Shown: positions 15,214 to 27,757, counted from the first letter of the stretch. The stretch is DNA of 64,000 bases from Leifsonia sp. CL147 (GCF_900114565.1 NZ_FOTM01000014.1:38664-102663), one strand, 5' to 3'. Notes: generated from the sequence alone by a model not told the origin. Numbers and translations: made by a program.

Positions 15214-16926
15214 GTGACAGCGGACAACGACCACTCCCCCTCCGACGCGCGGCCCTGGGTGGCTTCGTACGCGGCGGATGTCCCGGCCGAGGTCGAGGTG
15301 CCCGACGGCTCCCTCGCTCACCTCATCGACGACTCCGTCCGTGCCTACGGCCGGCACGTGGCGCTGGAGTTCTTCGGAGCGACGACGACCTATGCCGAGC
15401 TCGGCGACCAGATCGCCCGCGCCGCGGAGGGCCTGCGCAAGCTGGGCGTCTCAAAGGGCGACCGTGTCGCGCTGGTGCTGCCGAACTGCCCGCAGCACGT
15501 CGCCGCCTTCTACGCCGTCCTCCGCCTCGGCGCGGTCGTCGTCGAGCACAACCCGCTGTACACGCCGCGCGAGCTCCGGCACCAGTTCGAGGATCACGGA
15601 GCGACCGTGGCGATCGTCTGGGACAAGGTCGCCGCGACCGTCCAGGATCTCCCCGCAGACCTCGGCGTCACCACGGTCGTCTCGGTCGACCTGACGCGCG
15701 CGATGCCGGCCTCCAAGCGGTTCGCGCTGAGCCTCCCCGTCCCGGCGGCCCGCACGACGCGGGAGCAGCTGACGGCGAAGGTCTCGGGGACGATCCGCTG
15801 GGACTCGCTGGTGACCTCCCGTCGCCTGAAAGCCTCCTCCCCGCGGCCCGAGCGCGACGACCTCGCGCTCATCCAGTACACGTCGGGGACGACCGGCCGA
15901 CCGAAGGGCGCCATGCTGACGCACGGCAACCTGACGGTGAATGCGGCCCAGGCCCGGGCGTGGGTTCCGACGATCGAGCGGGGAACCTCCGTCGTCTATG
16001 CGGTGCTTCCGCTCTTCCACGCCTACGGTCTCACCCTCTGTCTGACGTTCGCGATGAGCATGGGCGCACGCCTGGTGCTGTTCCCGAAGTTCGACCCGGA
16101 CCTGGTCTTGGATGTGGTCAAGAAGCGGCCGGCGACGTTCCTGCCCGCGGTTCCCCCGATCTACGAGCGTTTGGTGCAGGCGGCGGAGAAGCGGAAGGTG
16201 TCGCTCTCGGGCATCCAGATCGCGATCTCGGGGGCGATGAGCCTGCCGCAGGGCATCGTCGACCTGTGGGAGGGAGAGACGGGCGGTTACCTCGTGGAGG
16301 GCTACGGGCTCTCCGAGTGCTCCCCCGTGCTGATGGCGAACCCGGTGGGGGCGACACGGAAGCCGGGGACCGTCGGCCTGCCGCTGCCGAGCACGGAACT
16401 ACGCGTCGCCGATCCGGAGGATCCGTCGGTCGATCGGCCGTTCGGCGAGGAGGGCGAGCTGCTCGCCCGCGGTCCGCAGGTGTTCTCGGGATACTGGCGC
16501 AAGCCGGACGAGTCGTCGTCGGTGTTCACGGACGACGGCTGGTTCCGCACCGGCGACATCGTGACGATGGATGAGGACGGATTCGTCCGCATCGTCGACC
16601 GCATCAAGGAGCTCATCGTCACCGGCGGCTTCAACGTGTCGCCGACGGAGGTCGAGGAGGCGCTGCGCTCGTTCCCGGGAGTGGCCGATGTCGCGGTCGT
16701 CGGTCTCCCCCACCGCCGCGGCGGCGAGGATGTGGTGGCCGCGGTCGTGATGGAGGCCGGGGCGTCGTTCGACGAGGAGGCGATCCGCGCCTACGGCCGC
16801 GACTGTCTCACTCCCTACAAGGTGCCGAAGCACGTGGTGCAGGTGGACGAGCTGCCGCGTTCGATCGTCGGCAAGGTGATCCGCCGCAAGGTGCGGGACC
16901 AGTTGCTGGCGGCCCAGGGGGCGTGA
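15214..16926 (+). CDS. fadD: Long-chain fatty-acid--CoA ligase (AMP-binding)
   Basis: A 570-residue adenylate-forming enzyme. The P-loop-like motif is LIQYTSGTTGRPKGAMLTHG. Later come VEGYGLSECSPVLMANP, DGWFRTGDIV with the conserved Asp, VDRIKELIVTGGFNVSP at the domain hinge, and the catalytic Lys near the end in PRSIVGKVIRRKV. It activates a fatty acid as acyl-AMP and then acyl-CoA. The GTG start follows the SDR stop by 10 bp and matches the upstream -10 box. The thioesterase gene converges from the right with 3 bp between stops, so acyl-CoA formation and hydrolysis are neighbours here. Confidence 0.92.
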   Translation: MTADNDHSPSDARPWVASYAADVPAEVEVPDGSLAHLIDDSVRAYGRHVALEFFGATTTYAELGDQIARAAEGLRKLGVSKGDRVALVLPNCPQHVAAFYAVLRLGAVVVEHNPLYTPRELRHQFEDHGATVAIVWDKVAATVQDLPADLGVTTVVSVDLTRAMPASKRFALSLPVPAARTTREQLTAKVSGTIRWDSLVTSRRLKASSPRPERDDLALIQYTSGTTGRPKGAMLTHGNLTVNAAQARAWVPTIERGTSVVYAVLPLFHAYGLTLCLTFAMSMGARLVLFPKFDPDLVLDVVKKRPATFLPAVPPIYERLVQAAEKRKVSLSGIQIAISGAMSLPQGIVDLWEGETGGYLVEGYGLSECSPVLMANPVGATRKPGTVGLPLPSTELRVADPEDPSVDRPFGEEGELLARGPQVFSGYWRKPDESSSVFTDDGWFRTGDIVTMDEDGFVRIVDRIKELIVTGGFNVSPTEVEEALRSFPGVADVAVVGLPHRRGGEDVVAAVVMEAGASFDEEAIRAYGRDCLTPYKVPKHVVQVDELPRSIVGKVIRRKVRDQLLAAQGA

Positions 16927-16929
16927 GCG

Positions 16930-17445
16930 TCAGTCGCCGATCGGGAAGACGAGCAGCGATCCCGTGGCGGTCGCGACCGTCTTGCCCGCGCCATCCGTGA
17001 CGACGCCGTCGGCGAAGGCCACCCGGTTCCCGGGCTTCGTCACCGTCGCCGTGCAGGTGAGCGGACCGGTGTGGGCGAACACGGGCCGCAGATAGTTGAC
17101 CGTGATCTGGATGGACGTGTAGCCCTGTCCCTGCGGCAGGGTCGTCTGCACCGCGCATCCCAGTGCCGAGTCGAGCACAGTGCAGACGAAGCCGCCGTGC
17201 ACCGTCCCGATCGGGTTGTAGTGCGACTCGTCCGGCTCGCAGGCGAAGGTCACCGTCCCGGGATCTGCGGAGACGAGGGTCATCCGCATCAGCGCTGTGA
17301 TCGGCGGGGGCGGCAGCTCGCCGCGGATCATCGAGCGCAGGTACTCCAGCCCGGTCATCGTCGGCATCCGCGTGACTCCGGGCGCCGGATCCTCCCAGGT
17401 GACCGTCCGGGTGCGTTCGATGCGTTCGGTGGTGGCCTCATCCAT
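16930..17445 (-). CDS. PaaI-type hotdog-fold thioesterase
   Basis: A 171-residue hotdog-fold protein. The active-site region is HYNPIGTVHGGFVCTVLDSA with the HGG motif of PaaI-like acyl-CoA thioesterases, followed by TSIQITVNYLRPVF and a C-terminal strand TATGSLLVFP. It should hydrolyse an acyl-CoA or aryl-CoA in the cytoplasm. The ATG at 17445 was chosen over two upstream ATGs because AGAGGA lies 8 nt before it and the upstream codons overlap the next gene. It abuts the MpaB-like gene and probably shares its transcript. Confidence 0.9.
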   Translation of the reverse strand: MDEATTERIERTRTVTWEDPAPGVTRMPTMTGLEYLRSMIRGELPPPPITALMRMTLVSADPGTVTFACEPDESHYNPIGTVHGGFVCTVLDSALGCAVQTTLPQGQGYTSIQITVNYLRPVFAHTGPLTCTATVTKPGNRVAFADGVVTDGAGKTVATATGSLLVFPIGD

Positions 17446-17449
17446 ACGG

Positions 17450-18394
17450 TCATCCTCTCGCATCGGGATCCGCCGCCGCACCCGCGAGGCGCGCCAGGCG
17501 CCGGCGGGCCGCCAGCTCCGCCTGGGTGTGCGGCCCGAGCAGGATGCGCGAGCCCCGGAGGACCGTTGCGGTGGCCGAGTGGATGGGCAGCAGCGGCTCC
17601 CAGGGCGTCCGTGGCAGCCCGAGCAGCAGCCGGTGACGGGGATCCAGCGTCGAGACGGCCGCGCGGAACACGATCCGGTACGACGGGCGCAGCACCGGCC
17701 GCAGCGGCGCCCGGCGGATGAACCGCACGATCTCGTCGACCTCGGGGCCTCCGCGCAGGTCGCCGGCGTCGGTGATCGCGTCGAGCTGGGCGCGCAGCCC
17801 GGCGGCCGTCCGCGGTGGGTCCTCGACGCCCATCAGGTCGGCCGCCGTCGCCCAGTCGGCGACATAGGCGTCCGGTCCACCGGGGATGGGGTCGCCCCAG
17901 CGTTCGTGCGCGGTCAGGAACGCGTCCGTGAACGACAGGTGCACCCAGCGCGCGAGGTCCGGGTCGCTCGCGGAGTACGGACGCTCCGCCCCGTGCCCGT
18001 CGACATACCGGCCGGTGACCCGGCGGTGCAGCACGCGGACCATGTCCGAGGCGGCGGCGGCCTGGCCGCGACTGCCGAAGGTGACCGTGTGGATCCACTG
18101 GATGGTGCCGGCCAGCCGCCCGAGCGGATCCTCCCGGTAGCGCGAGTGGTCCCGCACCCCGGCCAGCGCTCCCGGGTGCAGTGCTTGCAGCAGGAGGGCG
18201 CGGACGCCCGCGACGAGGGTCGGCATCCCGCCGTGCACGGCCCACGCCGCACTGCCGGGGGCGAAGAAGCCCGCGTCCTCGCCGTCCTCGAGGCGCAGGA
18301 TCCAGGCGGGCACCTCGTCCGAGCGGCCGGCCAGGGTCTCGATCAGGCGCGAGCGGACCGGCGAGAGCACGCGGTCGACGACGGTCCCTGTCAT
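17450..18394 (-). CDS. Oxygenase MpaB family protein (DUF2236)
   Basis: A 314-residue protein of the DUF2236/MpaB family, related to the rubber-degrading latex-clearing protein and to a fungal oxygenase. Family-type blocks are FAPGSAAWAVHGGMPTLVAG, LLLQALHPGALAGVRDHS (with a His in the HPGALAGV region), RLAGTIQWIHTVTFGS and the FTDAFLTAHERW stretch. The family generally binds heme b; His residues in these blocks are candidate ligands. It has no signal peptide. It lies 4 bp upstream of the thioesterase gene on the same strand. Substrate unknown. Confidence 0.85.
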   Translation of the reverse strand: MTGTVVDRVLSPVRSRLIETLAGRSDEVPAWILRLEDGEDAGFFAPGSAAWAVHGGMPTLVAGVRALLLQALHPGALAGVRDHSRYREDPLGRLAGTIQWIHTVTFGSRGQAAAASDMVRVLHRRVTGRYVDGHGAERPYSASDPDLARWVHLSFTDAFLTAHERWGDPIPGGPDAYVADWATAADLMGVEDPPRTAAGLRAQLDAITDAGDLRGGPEVDEIVRFIRRAPLRPVLRPSYRIVFRAAVSTLDPRHRLLLGLPRTPWEPLLPIHSATATVLRGSRILLGPHTQAELAARRRLARLAGAAADPDARG

Positions 18395-18456
18395 ATCGGG
18401 CCGGTCACCGAGCTGCCGTCATTGAGGTGCTCATCACGGCGCTCATCTCGGCGCCT

Positions 18457-19014
18457 TCATCGCGGTGTCGCGTCGAGGCCGAGGCCATCGATCAGCTGCG
18501 CACCCGGAAGCTCGGCGATCAATCGGCCGGGAAGGAGGATCTTGGAGCGGCGGACGCCCGAGCCGATGATCACCACGTCCCGCTCGGCGACCCGCCGGTC
18601 GACCAGCACCGGCCAGCCGTGGGGCAGGCCGATCGGCGTGATCCCGCCGTACTCCATCCCGGTGAGCTCGACTGCGCGGTCCATCGGGAGGAACGACGCT
18701 TTGCGCACATCCAGCAGGCGCTTCACGGTGTTGTTGACATCCGCACGCGTGGTGGAGAGGACGACGCACGCGGCGATCCGCTCCACGCCTTCGCGCTTGC
18801 CCGCGACGACGACGCAGTTCGCGAGATCGTCCGGGTCCAGGCCGAACTCGTCGCGCGTCGCGGCGGTGTCGGAGATGCCGGGGTCGATCTCCACCACCCC
18901 GACCTCGTCCAGCCGGCCGAGACCCTCGAGCATCGCCAGCGTGGAGGGAGCGAGCAGGTCGGTGCGGGAGGAAGCAGGAGCGGTCGTCAGGCCGCCGAGA
19001 GTGAACACGCCCAT
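18457..19014 (-). CDS. YbaK/EbsC-family aminoacyl-tRNA deacylase-like protein
   Basis: A 185-residue member of the YbaK/ProX editing-domain superfamily. It shows the ANCVVVAGKREGVERIAAC strand, the basic KRLLDVRKASF region, the TGMEYGGITPIGLPHGW motif (the GG.TP.G loop of the active site) and VIIGSGVRRSKILLPGRLI. The family trans-edits mischarged tRNAs or similar aminoacyl substrates. The ATG at 19014 is set by homology-like onset (MGVFTLGGLTTAP) and a weak AGG upstream. A second, divergent YbaK relative is at 31701-32189, so the organism has at least two. Confidence 0.85.
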   Translation of the reverse strand: MGVFTLGGLTTAPASSRTDLLAPSTLAMLEGLGRLDEVGVVEIDPGISDTAATRDEFGLDPDDLANCVVVAGKREGVERIAACVVLSTTRADVNNTVKRLLDVRKASFLPMDRAVELTGMEYGGITPIGLPHGWPVLVDRRVAERDVVIIGSGVRRSKILLPGRLIAELPGAQLIDGLGLDATPR

Positions 19015-19063
19015 GCGCCTACTCTGCACACGGCGGCGGGGAATCCGCAATCCGCGAGTGGAC

Positions 19064-19103
19064 ACAGCACGCCGTCCCGCAGGGCGCGGAGACGGCGTGT
19101 CTG
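19064..19103 (-). terminator. Possible hairpin terminator downstream of gatB
   Basis: A 9-bp perfect inverted repeat (CACGCCGTC / GACGGCGTG) with a 14-nt G+C-rich loop lies 30-60 bp beyond the gatB stop on the minus strand. There is no clear T run, so this would be a non-canonical terminator. Confidence 0.4.
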
Positions 19104-19129
19104 CGTCGACTCGTCGGTGGATGCACCGT

Positions 19130-20650
19130 CTACTCGGTCGCGGCAGCGCGCTCCAGGACGAGCTCGCGGACGCGGGCGGCGTCCGCCTGCCCCTTCATGG
19201 CCTTCATCACCGCGCCGATGACGGCCCCGGCGGCCTGGACCTTGCCGTCGCGGATCTTCGCCAGCACGTCCGGCTGCGCGGCCAGTGCCTCGTCGATGGC
19301 GGCGATCAGCGCGCCGTCGTCGGAGACGACCGCGAGTCCTCGGGCGTCGACGACCTCCTGCGGGCCGCCCTCGCCCGCGATGACGCCCTCGAGCACCTGC
19401 CGAGCGAGACGGTCCGTGAGCGTGCCGGCGTCCACCAGGGCGGCGAGTTCGGCGACGTGCCGCGGACTGACCAGGGTGCCGGCCGGGACGTTCTGCGCGT
19501 TCGCCAGGCGGGCGATCTCGCCGGTCCACCACTTGCGCGCGGCCGCCGGCCCCGCGCCCGCGGCGATCGTCGCCTCCACCTCGTCCAGCAGGTCGGCGTT
19601 GGCGACATCCTGGAACTCGAGCGCGGTGAATCCCCACTCGGCGGTGAGGCGCTTGCGGCGCGTGGCGGGCGGCTCGGGCAGCGTCCCGCGCAGTTCCTCC
19701 ACCCACTCGCGGCTCGGCGCGACGGGCACGAGGTCGGGCTCCGGGAAGTAGCGGTAGTCGTCGGCGTCCGACTTGGGACGGCCGGCGCTGGTGGTGCCCG
19801 AGTCCTCGTGCCAGTGGCGCGTCTCCTGGACGATGGTGCCGCCGGCCTCCAGGATCGCCGCCTGACGCTGGATCTCGTAGCGCACGGCGCGCTCGATCGA
19901 GCGCAGCGAGTTGACGTTCTTCGTCTCGGTGCGCGTGCCGAGCTTCGTCGTGCCGCGAGGACGGAGGGAGATGTTGGCGTCGCAGCGCACGTTGCCCTCC
20001 TCCATCCGGGCGTTGGAGATGCCGAGTCCCTTGACGATGTCGCGGATCACCCGCACGTAGGCGCGACCGACCTCCGGCGCATCGGCCTCGGCGCCCTCGA
20101 TGACCTTCGTGACGATCTCGACGAGCGGCACACCGCCGCGGTTGAAGTCCACCAGCGAGTGATCGGCGCCGTGGATGCGGCCCGTCGCGCCGCCGACGTG
20201 GGTCAGCTTGCCCGCGTCCTCCTCCATGTGGGCGCGCTCGATCGCGATGGTGATCTCGCGGCCGCTCTCCAGCTCGATCGTGATGGAGCCGTCGTGGGCG
20301 ATCGGCTCGTCGTACTGGGAGGTCTGGAAGTCCTTCGCCAGATCCGGGTAGAAGTAGTTCTTCCGGGCGAACCGGCTCGACTCGGCGATCTCGCAGCCGA
20401 GCGCGAGGCCTAAGCGGATGCTGGACTCGATGGCCTTCTCGTTCACCTGCGGCATGCCGCCGGGGAGGCCGAGGCAGGTCGGGCAGGTGTTCGTGTTCGC
20501 GCCCGAGCCGAACTCGTTGGCGCAGCCGCAGAACATCTTGGTCTTCGTGTTCAGCTCGACGTGGACTTCGAAGCCGAGCACGGGCTCGAACAGCTCGAGC
20601 GCGCGGTCGTAGTCCATCAGCTGCACGTTCCGGGCAGTGCTGTTCGCCAT
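19130..20650 (-). CDS. gatB: Asp-tRNA(Asn)/Glu-tRNA(Gln) amidotransferase subunit B
   Basis: A 506-residue GatB. It starts [20 protein letters not shown] and continues with [28 protein letters not shown] and [11 protein letters not shown], where the Cys pairs form the zinc site, followed by the kinase-like core and the YqeY-like tail ([20 protein letters not shown]). GatB binds the misacylated tRNA and activates the side chain with ATP. The start overlaps the gatA stop by 4 nt (ATGA), as usual for gatCAB. A second helix-rich tail ends in [16 protein letters not shown]. Confidence 0.97.
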   Translation of the reverse strand: MANSTARNVQLMDYDRALELFEPVLGFEVHVELNTKTKMFCGCANEFGSGANTNTCPTCLGLPGGMPQVNEKAIESSIRLGLALGCEIAESSRFARKNYFYPDLAKDFQTSQYDEPIAHDGSITIELESGREITIAIERAHMEEDAGKLTHVGGATGRIHGADHSLVDFNRGGVPLVEIVTKVIEGAEADAPEVGRAYVRVIRDIVKGLGISNARMEEGNVRCDANISLRPRGTTKLGTRTETKNVNSLRSIERAVRYEIQRQAAILEAGGTIVQETRHWHEDSGTTSAGRPKSDADDYRYFPEPDLVPVAPSREWVEELRGTLPEPPATRRKRLTAEWGFTALEFQDVANADLLDEVEATIAAGAGPAAARKWWTGEIARLANAQNVPAGTLVSPRHVAELAALVDAGTLTDRLARQVLEGVIAGEGGPQEVVDARGLAVVSDDGALIAAIDEALAAQPDVLAKIRDGKVQAAGAVIGAVMKAMKGQADAARVRELVLERAAATE

Positions 20651-22197
20651 CAGACGGCTCCCTCTTCGCTTGCGAACATCTCGGTGGCGCTCAGGTCCGG
20701 CGCCTGGCTGAGCAGTGTGTGGCCCCACTGCTCCTCCAGCAGGCGCTCCAGCGCCGAGCCGTAGGTGTAGAGGCGGGCGTCTGCGCGGGCGGGCGCCATC
20801 AGCTGCATCCCGACGGGGAGGCCGTCCTCGGGCGCGAGTCCGATCGGCAGTCCCATGCCCGGGATCCCGGCGAGGTTGGCCGGGATCGTGGTGATGTCGT
20901 TGAGGTACATCGCCATCGGGTCGTCGATCTTCTCGCCGAGCTTGAAGGCGGTGGTCGGCGCACTCGGGCTGACCAGCACATCCACCTTCTCGAAGGCCGC
21001 GGAGAAGTCGCGCTGGATGAGCGTGCGGACCTTCTGCGCGCTGCCGTAGTAGGCGTCGTAGTAGCCGGCGCTCAGGGCGTAGGTGCCGAGGATGATGCGG
21101 CGCTTGACCTCCGGGCCGAAGCCCGCGTCGCGGGTCGCCGCCATGACGCGCTCCACGGTGACGGGAGGGTCGGACGGGTTCACCCGCAGCCCGAACCGCA
21201 CGGAGTCGAAGCGGGCCAGGTTGCTGGACGCCTCCGCCGGGAGGATCAGGTAGTAGGCCGACACCGCGTACTCGAAGCTGGGGGCTCCGACCTCGACGAT
21301 CTCGGCTCCTGCGGACTCCAGCAGCACGAGCGCCTCGTCGAAGCGCTGCTTGACGCCCTTCTGGAAACCCTCGCCGGCGAGTTCGCGGATCACGCCGACC
21401 CGGACCCCGGACAGGGCGCCCTCGCGGCGGCCGGCGCGCGCGGCGTCGGCCATCGACGGCCAGGTGTCGCTGAGCGAGGTGGAGTCGAGCGGGTCGTGAC
21501 CGCCGATGACGTCGTGCAGGAGGCCGGCATCAAGGACCGTGCGCGAGACGGGGCCCACCTGATCGAGCGAGCTGGCCAGCGCGATCGCGCCGTAGCGGCT
21601 CACACCGCCGTAGGTCGGCTTGACGCCGACCGAGCCGGTGACGGCCGCAGGCTGACGGATCGAGCCGCCGGTGTCGGAGCCCAGCGCGATCGGGGCCTCG
21701 AAGGCGGACACGGCTGCCGCCGAACCGCCGCCGGAGCCGCCCGGGATGCGTTCCAGGTCCCACGGGTTGCGGGTCGGGCCGTAGGCGGAGTGCTCGGTGG
21801 AGGACCCCATGGCGAACTCGTCCATGTTGGTCTTGCCGAGCGGGACGAGGTCGGCCTCGCGCAGGCGGCGCACGACGGTCGCGTCGTAGGGCGGGAGCCA
21901 GCCCTCGAGGATCTTGGACCCGGCGGTCGAGGGCATGTCCTCGGTGGCGAGGACGTCCTTGATCGCGATCGGGACGCCGGCGAGCGGACCGAGCCGCTCG
22001 CCCGCCGCTCGGCGGCCGTCGATCTCTGCGGCGGTGCGCAGGGCCTTGTCGCCGGCGACGTGGAGGAACGCATGGACGTCGGCGTCGACGGCCTCGATCC
22101 GGTCGAGGTGGGCGCGGACGGCCTCCTCGGAGGAGACCTCACGGCTGGCGAGCCGCTCGGCGAGGTCGGAGGCGGAGAGCCTGGTCAGATCGGTCAT
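20650..22197 (-). CDS. gatA: Asp-tRNA(Asn)/Glu-tRNA(Gln) amidotransferase subunit A
   Basis: A 515-residue amidase-signature protein. The Ser-cisSer-Lys triad is seen as Lys in [15 protein letters not shown], the cis-Ser in [16 protein letters not shown] and the nucleophile Ser in the same block. It releases ammonia from glutamine, which is channelled to GatB. A strong ribosome site (GAGGAGGAG) precedes the ATG. It lies 4 bp after gatC and overlaps gatB by 4 nt. Length and motif spacing are normal. Confidence 0.97.
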   Translation of the reverse strand: MTDLTRLSASDLAERLASREVSSEEAVRAHLDRIEAVDADVHAFLHVAGDKALRTAAEIDGRRAAGERLGPLAGVPIAIKDVLATEDMPSTAGSKILEGWLPPYDATVVRRLREADLVPLGKTNMDEFAMGSSTEHSAYGPTRNPWDLERIPGGSGGGSAAAVSAFEAPIALGSDTGGSIRQPAAVTGSVGVKPTYGGVSRYGAIALASSLDQVGPVSRTVLDAGLLHDVIGGHDPLDSTSLSDTWPSMADAARAGRREGALSGVRVGVIRELAGEGFQKGVKQRFDEALVLLESAGAEIVEVGAPSFEYAVSAYYLILPAEASSNLARFDSVRFGLRVNPSDPPVTVERVMAATRDAGFGPEVKRRIILGTYALSAGYYDAYYGSAQKVRTLIQRDFSAAFEKVDVLVSPSAPTTAFKLGEKIDDPMAMYLNDITTIPANLAGIPGMGLPIGLAPEDGLPVGMQLMAPARADARLYTYGSALERLLEEQWGHTLLSQAPDLSATEMFASEEGAV

Positions 22198-22201
22198 GCG
22201 C

Positions 22202-22513
22202 TTACTCCTCCTCCAGGATGGTGGCGACCGAGAAGCGGTCGCCCTCGCGCTCCGGAGCTCCGGACAGCGCCTGCTCCACCGTCAGCGACGGCCGGACCAC
22301 ATCCTCTCGGAAGACGTTGGTCAGGGGCAGCGGGTGGCTGGTCGCGGGAACGTCGGGACCGGCCACCTCCTGGACCTTGGCGACGGACTCGACGATCTGG
22401 CCGAGCTCCTTCGTGAGGCTCTCGAGCTCTTCCGGGCTGAGGTCGATCCTGGCGAGGTTGGCCAGGTGCGCGACCTGCTCCGCGCTGATTTCGCCTGCGC
22501 TGGTTTCAGACAA
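22202..22513 (-). CDS. gatC: Asp-tRNA(Asn)/Glu-tRNA(Gln) amidotransferase subunit C
   Basis: A 103-residue Gat[22 protein letters not shown] is the diagnostic N-terminal segment, followed by the extended belt ([18 protein letters not shown]) and the C-terminal [11 protein letters not shown]. It wraps around and stabilises GatA and GatB. The start is TTG, with GGAG 9 nt upstream. It is the first gene of gatCAB; a TAGAAT box lies 65 bp upstream. Confidence 0.95.
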   Translation of the reverse strand: MSETSAGEISAEQVAHLANLARIDLSPEELESLTKELGQIVESVAKVQEVAGPDVPATSHPLPLTNVFREDVVRPSLTVEQALSGAPEREGDRFSVATILEEE

Positions 22514-22577
22514 GGGTGCGTCTCCGTGGGATTCGGTGGTGAAGTGGCGGCGCTCGCGTCGCGGCCCGCCTCTCTCG

Positions 22578-22583
22578 ATTCTA
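22578..22583 (-). promoter_or_regulatory. Possible -10 box of the gatCAB operon
   Basis: TAGAAT on the minus strand lies 65 bp upstream of the gatC TTG. No clear -35 box can be picked at 17 bp, so the call is tentative. Confidence 0.35.
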
Positions 22584-22633
22584 GAGCGAGCCGAACAGGC
22601 CGTGCCCCCGGGGCCGGCCTCGTGGCCAGGGTC

Positions 22634-24016
22634 TCAGCGCGACGCCTGCGCTGCGTTCGAGCCCGGCCCGTCCTCGGGTACGCCGTCCTTATCGAGCACG
22701 AGGTCGCCCCGATCGATGCCGATCATCGCCAGGTTGCGCATGCATTCCGTGCCTGCGGTGAAGTACGCATTGTGACCCGACGAACCGGCGAGGGTCGCGT
22801 GCGTGAGCGGGTCGACCGCGCCGCCCACACCCATCGGCTTCGCGCCGTATCCGGGCGAGCCGGGGTCGCTGCCGAAGAACGCACTGTTCACGATGGGGTC
22901 CATGGGAGCCTCACCGACGAAGACGTTGCCGCCTGCGACCGAGAGCCCGGCGACCGTCTGGGAGGCGCTTCCGGGTGAGCCCATCAGCGCCAGCGCATCC
23001 ACGGTCACGGTGTGACGCTCGAGCGCCATCAGCGCAGCAGTCGAGCCGTAGGAGTGAGCGAAGACGCTGAGGAACGGCTGGTCGCCCTCGCGCAGCGCAC
23101 GGATCCCCTGCAGGGTCCGCTCCAGGCTGTCGGCGCCCTGCGTGGCGAGCGCGGTGCCGCCGATGTTCGTGAGCACGGGGGTCTGGTAGCCGATCCAGGC
23201 GACCACCGCGACCCCGGGCGCCGCGGCGCCGCCGCGCGGTCCGAGGATGCGGCGGAGCACACCGGTCTGCAGGTCGTACTGCTCCTGGGCGACCTGGGCC
23301 CACGCCTCGATCTGCTCACCGACCGACATGTACATCCCGGGGACGAGCACACTCACATAGGCCGCCGTCCGGAGGTCGCCGACGACGATGGCTGCCTTGG
23401 CGTCGGGCGACGGGTCGAGCGTGACGAGCGTGCGTGTGACGCCGTCGTGCTTCGAGAGCGCCTTCTTGACGTTGTTCAGCGTCTCGAGCTGACGCTGCAG
23501 AGTCACGCGCTCCGTCCGGCCGTGCTCTGAGGAGAGGGTCTTCGTGACGCCGGCGATCGTCCGGGACAGGTCGAGGGCGTTGGCGCGGCCGCGAACCGCG
23601 TACGGCACCCCCTCCAGGTTGCCGATCACGTGCGGCGCCGCCTCGATGAGGAGCTTCTGCTTGGCGGGGTCGATGAGATTCCAGAGCCGGCTCACCTCTG
23701 CGGCGGCCGGCGCCTGGACGAGCAAGGCCTGGAGCTTCGCCCGGTTGGCGTCGAGGAAGGACGGCAGGGCCGACGCGTTGACTCCCGCGAGCGTGCTGAG
23801 AACCGCCGCGGAAGCGCTGCCGCCGACCGGTCCGGAGGGCACGTCGGAGACCGGGCCGGCGACGGATGAACTGCGGGCGGACGAAGCCGTGGAGAGATAT
23901 GCCGCAGAAGAAATGGATGCGACCGGGGCCGGCGCCGCCTCCGCGGGCAGCGCAGAAGCCCCGGTCAGTCCGGAGACGACCGAGGTAATCAGTACAGCTG
24001 CAAAGCCGACCAGCAC
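22634..24016 (-). CDS. Secreted alpha/beta hydrolase (DUF1023 family)
   Basis: A 460-residue exported protein. A signal sequence (LVGFAAVLITSVVSGLTGAS, then ALPAEAAPA) is followed by a Ser/Ala-rich linker. The catalytic part resembles DUF1023 alpha/beta hydrolases of Actinobacteria: nucleophile elbow VFAHSYGSTAALMAL, an acidic block EAPMDPIVNSAFFG and a late His in SSGHNAYFTAGTECM. A predicted helical region (residues 85-200) precedes it. GTG is the likely start. The substrate is unknown; cell-envelope esterase or lipase activity is possible. It is on the same strand as ligA, 166 bp downstream of that gene's stop. Confidence 0.85.
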   Translation of the reverse strand: MLVGFAAVLITSVVSGLTGASALPAEAAPAPVASISSAAYLSTASSARSSSVAGPVSDVPSGPVGGSASAAVLSTLAGVNASALPSFLDANRAKLQALLVQAPAAAEVSRLWNLIDPAKQKLLIEAAPHVIGNLEGVPYAVRGRANALDLSRTIAGVTKTLSSEHGRTERVTLQRQLETLNNVKKALSKHDGVTRTLVTLDPSPDAKAAIVVGDLRTAAYVSVLVPGMYMSVGEQIEAWAQVAQEQYDLQTGVLRRILGPRGGAAAPGVAVVAWIGYQTPVLTNIGGTALATQGADSLERTLQGIRALREGDQPFLSVFAHSYGSTAALMALERHTVTVDALALMGSPGSASQTVAGLSVAGGNVFVGEAPMDPIVNSAFFGSDPGSPGYGAKPMGVGGAVDPLTHATLAGSSGHNAYFTAGTECMRNLAMIGIDRGDLVLDKDGVPEDGPGSNAAQASR

Positions 24017-24182
24017 TCCGTCCGGGTCCCTCCGAGAGCGAGCGAGCTAAGCTCATGCGGGTGCGCTCGGGCCAAGCGCACGTGTCGACTCTACCCGTGA
24101 ACGGGTGGCGGACGGCAACCCGTTCTACCCCCGATTCAGGGGGAGAATTCGAGTCCTGTCGGTGCAATGGAGGACCGAAAAC

Positions 24183-26453
<2,271 letters not shown>

Positions 26454-26506
26454 TTCGCGACCCCCGACGGTGGTGCAGGTGGGCGTCGGGGCGGGGTCAG
26501 GTCGGG

Positions 26507-26666
26507 CGGGCCGGGACGGGCCCGGGCCGGGACGGGCCCGGGCCGGGACGGGCCCGGGCCGGGACGGGCCCGGGCCGGGACGGGCCCGGGTTGGGCGGGC
26601 TCAGGCCGGGCGGGGACGGCTCGGGCCGGGACGGCTCAGGCCGGGACGGCTCAGGCCGGGACGGCC
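26507..26666. repeat. G+C-rich tandem repeat between mnmA and ligA
   Basis: Five copies of a 16-bp unit (GGGACGGGCCCGGGCC) start at 26513, 26529, 26545, 26561 and 26577. They are followed by degenerate units and then by 15-bp copies of GGCTCAGGCCGGGAC. The last units overlap the 3' end of mnmA, so its stop codon lies inside the repeat. Each unit contains GGGCCCGGGCC, which is self-complementary and could fold. Confidence 0.9.
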
Positions 26667-27751
26667 GACACCGTGCGGTCGATCGTGGTCTGGCCGAGCA
26701 CCCGCGTGCCGACGTACACCACGGCGGTCTGCCCGGGTGCGACTCCATTGAGCGGCAGGTCCGGACGGACCACCAGCTCGCCACCGGTCACGGAGGCCAC
26801 CGCCGGCACGGGATCCGCGTGCGCCCGGATCTGCACCTCGCACGCGAACGGCGTGGCCGGGTCGGCCGGCGGCATCCCCGCCCAGGTGAAGCGCGACCCG
26901 GCGATCTCGGCGATGTCCAGCGCTTCGCGCGGACCGACGACGACAGTGTTCTCCTTCGGCCGCACCTCGAGCACGAAGCGGGGGCGTCCGTCCGGCGACG
27001 GGTAGCCCACGTTCAGGCCCTTGCGCTGCCCGACCGTGTACGCGTGGGCTCCCTCGTGCGTTCCGAGGCGGTTGCCCTCCCGGTCGACGATGTCGCCGGT
27101 CGACGTGCCGACGCGGTCGGCGAGCCAGCCGCGCGTGTCCCCGTCCGGGATGAAGCAGATGTCATGGGAGTCCGGCTTGTTCGCGACGCTCAGGCCGCGC
27201 GCCGCCGCCTCCGCCCGCACCTCCGCTTTGGACGGCGTCGCACCGAGCGGGAACATCGCGTGCGCCAGCTGCTCCGCCGTCAGCACGCCGAGGACATAGG
27301 ACTGGTCCTTCGCCCAGGCGCTCGCCCGGTGCAGCTCGCGGTTGCCGTCCTCATCGGTCACGATGGCCGCATAGTGCCCGGTGCAGACGGCGTCGAAACC
27401 GAGGTCGAGCGCCTTCTCCAGCAGTGCGGCGAACTTGATGCGCTCGTTGCAGCGCATGCAGGGGTTGGGGGTGCGGCCCGCGGTGTATTCGGCGATGAAG
27501 TCGTCCACCACATCCAGCTTGAAGCGCTCGGAGAAGTCCCACACGTAGTACGGGATACCGATGATGTCGGCCGCGCGCTGCGCATCCATCGAGTCCTCGA
27601 TCGTGCAGCAGCCCCGGCTGCCGGTGCGCAGCGTCCCCGGCATCCGCGAGAGCGCGAGGTGCACGCCGACCACGTCGTGCCCGGCTTCGACGGCGCGCGC
27701 CGCCGCCACCGCCGAGTCGACACCACCGCTCATCGCCGCCAGAACTTTCAC
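26651..27751 (-). CDS. mnmA: tRNA-specific 2-thiouridylase MnmA
   Basis: A 366-residue MnmA. The PP-loop is SGGVDSAV at residues 8-15; the two catalytic Cys are in [15 protein letters not shown] and [11 protein letters not shown]; the C-terminal beta-barrel contains [15 protein letters not shown]. It thiolates U34 of Lys, Glu and Gln tRNAs with sulfur delivered by a cysteine desulfurase, and such a gene lies just upstream. The final dozen codons run into a tandem repeat. The GTG start has TAGAAT 6 nt upstream, implying a leaderless message and its own promoter despite the upstream desulfurase. Confidence 0.96.
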   Translation of the reverse strand: MKVLAAMSGGVDSAVAAARAVEAGHDVVGVHLALSRMPGTLRTGSRGCCTIEDSMDAQRAADIIGIPYYVWDFSERFKLDVVDDFIAEYTAGRTPNPCMRCNERIKFAALLEKALDLGFDAVCTGHYAAIVTDEDGNRELHRASAWAKDQSYVLGVLTAEQLAHAMFPLGATPSKAEVRAEAAARGLSVANKPDSHDICFIPDGDTRGWLADRVGTSTGDIVDREGNRLGTHEGAHAYTVGQRKGLNVGYPSPDGRPRFVLEVRPKENTVVVGPREALDIAEIAGSRFTWAGMPPADPATPFACEVQIRAHADPVPAVASVTGGELVVRPDLPLNGVAPGQTAVVYVGTRVLGQTTIDRTVSAVPA

Positions 27752-27757
27752 CCGGCG

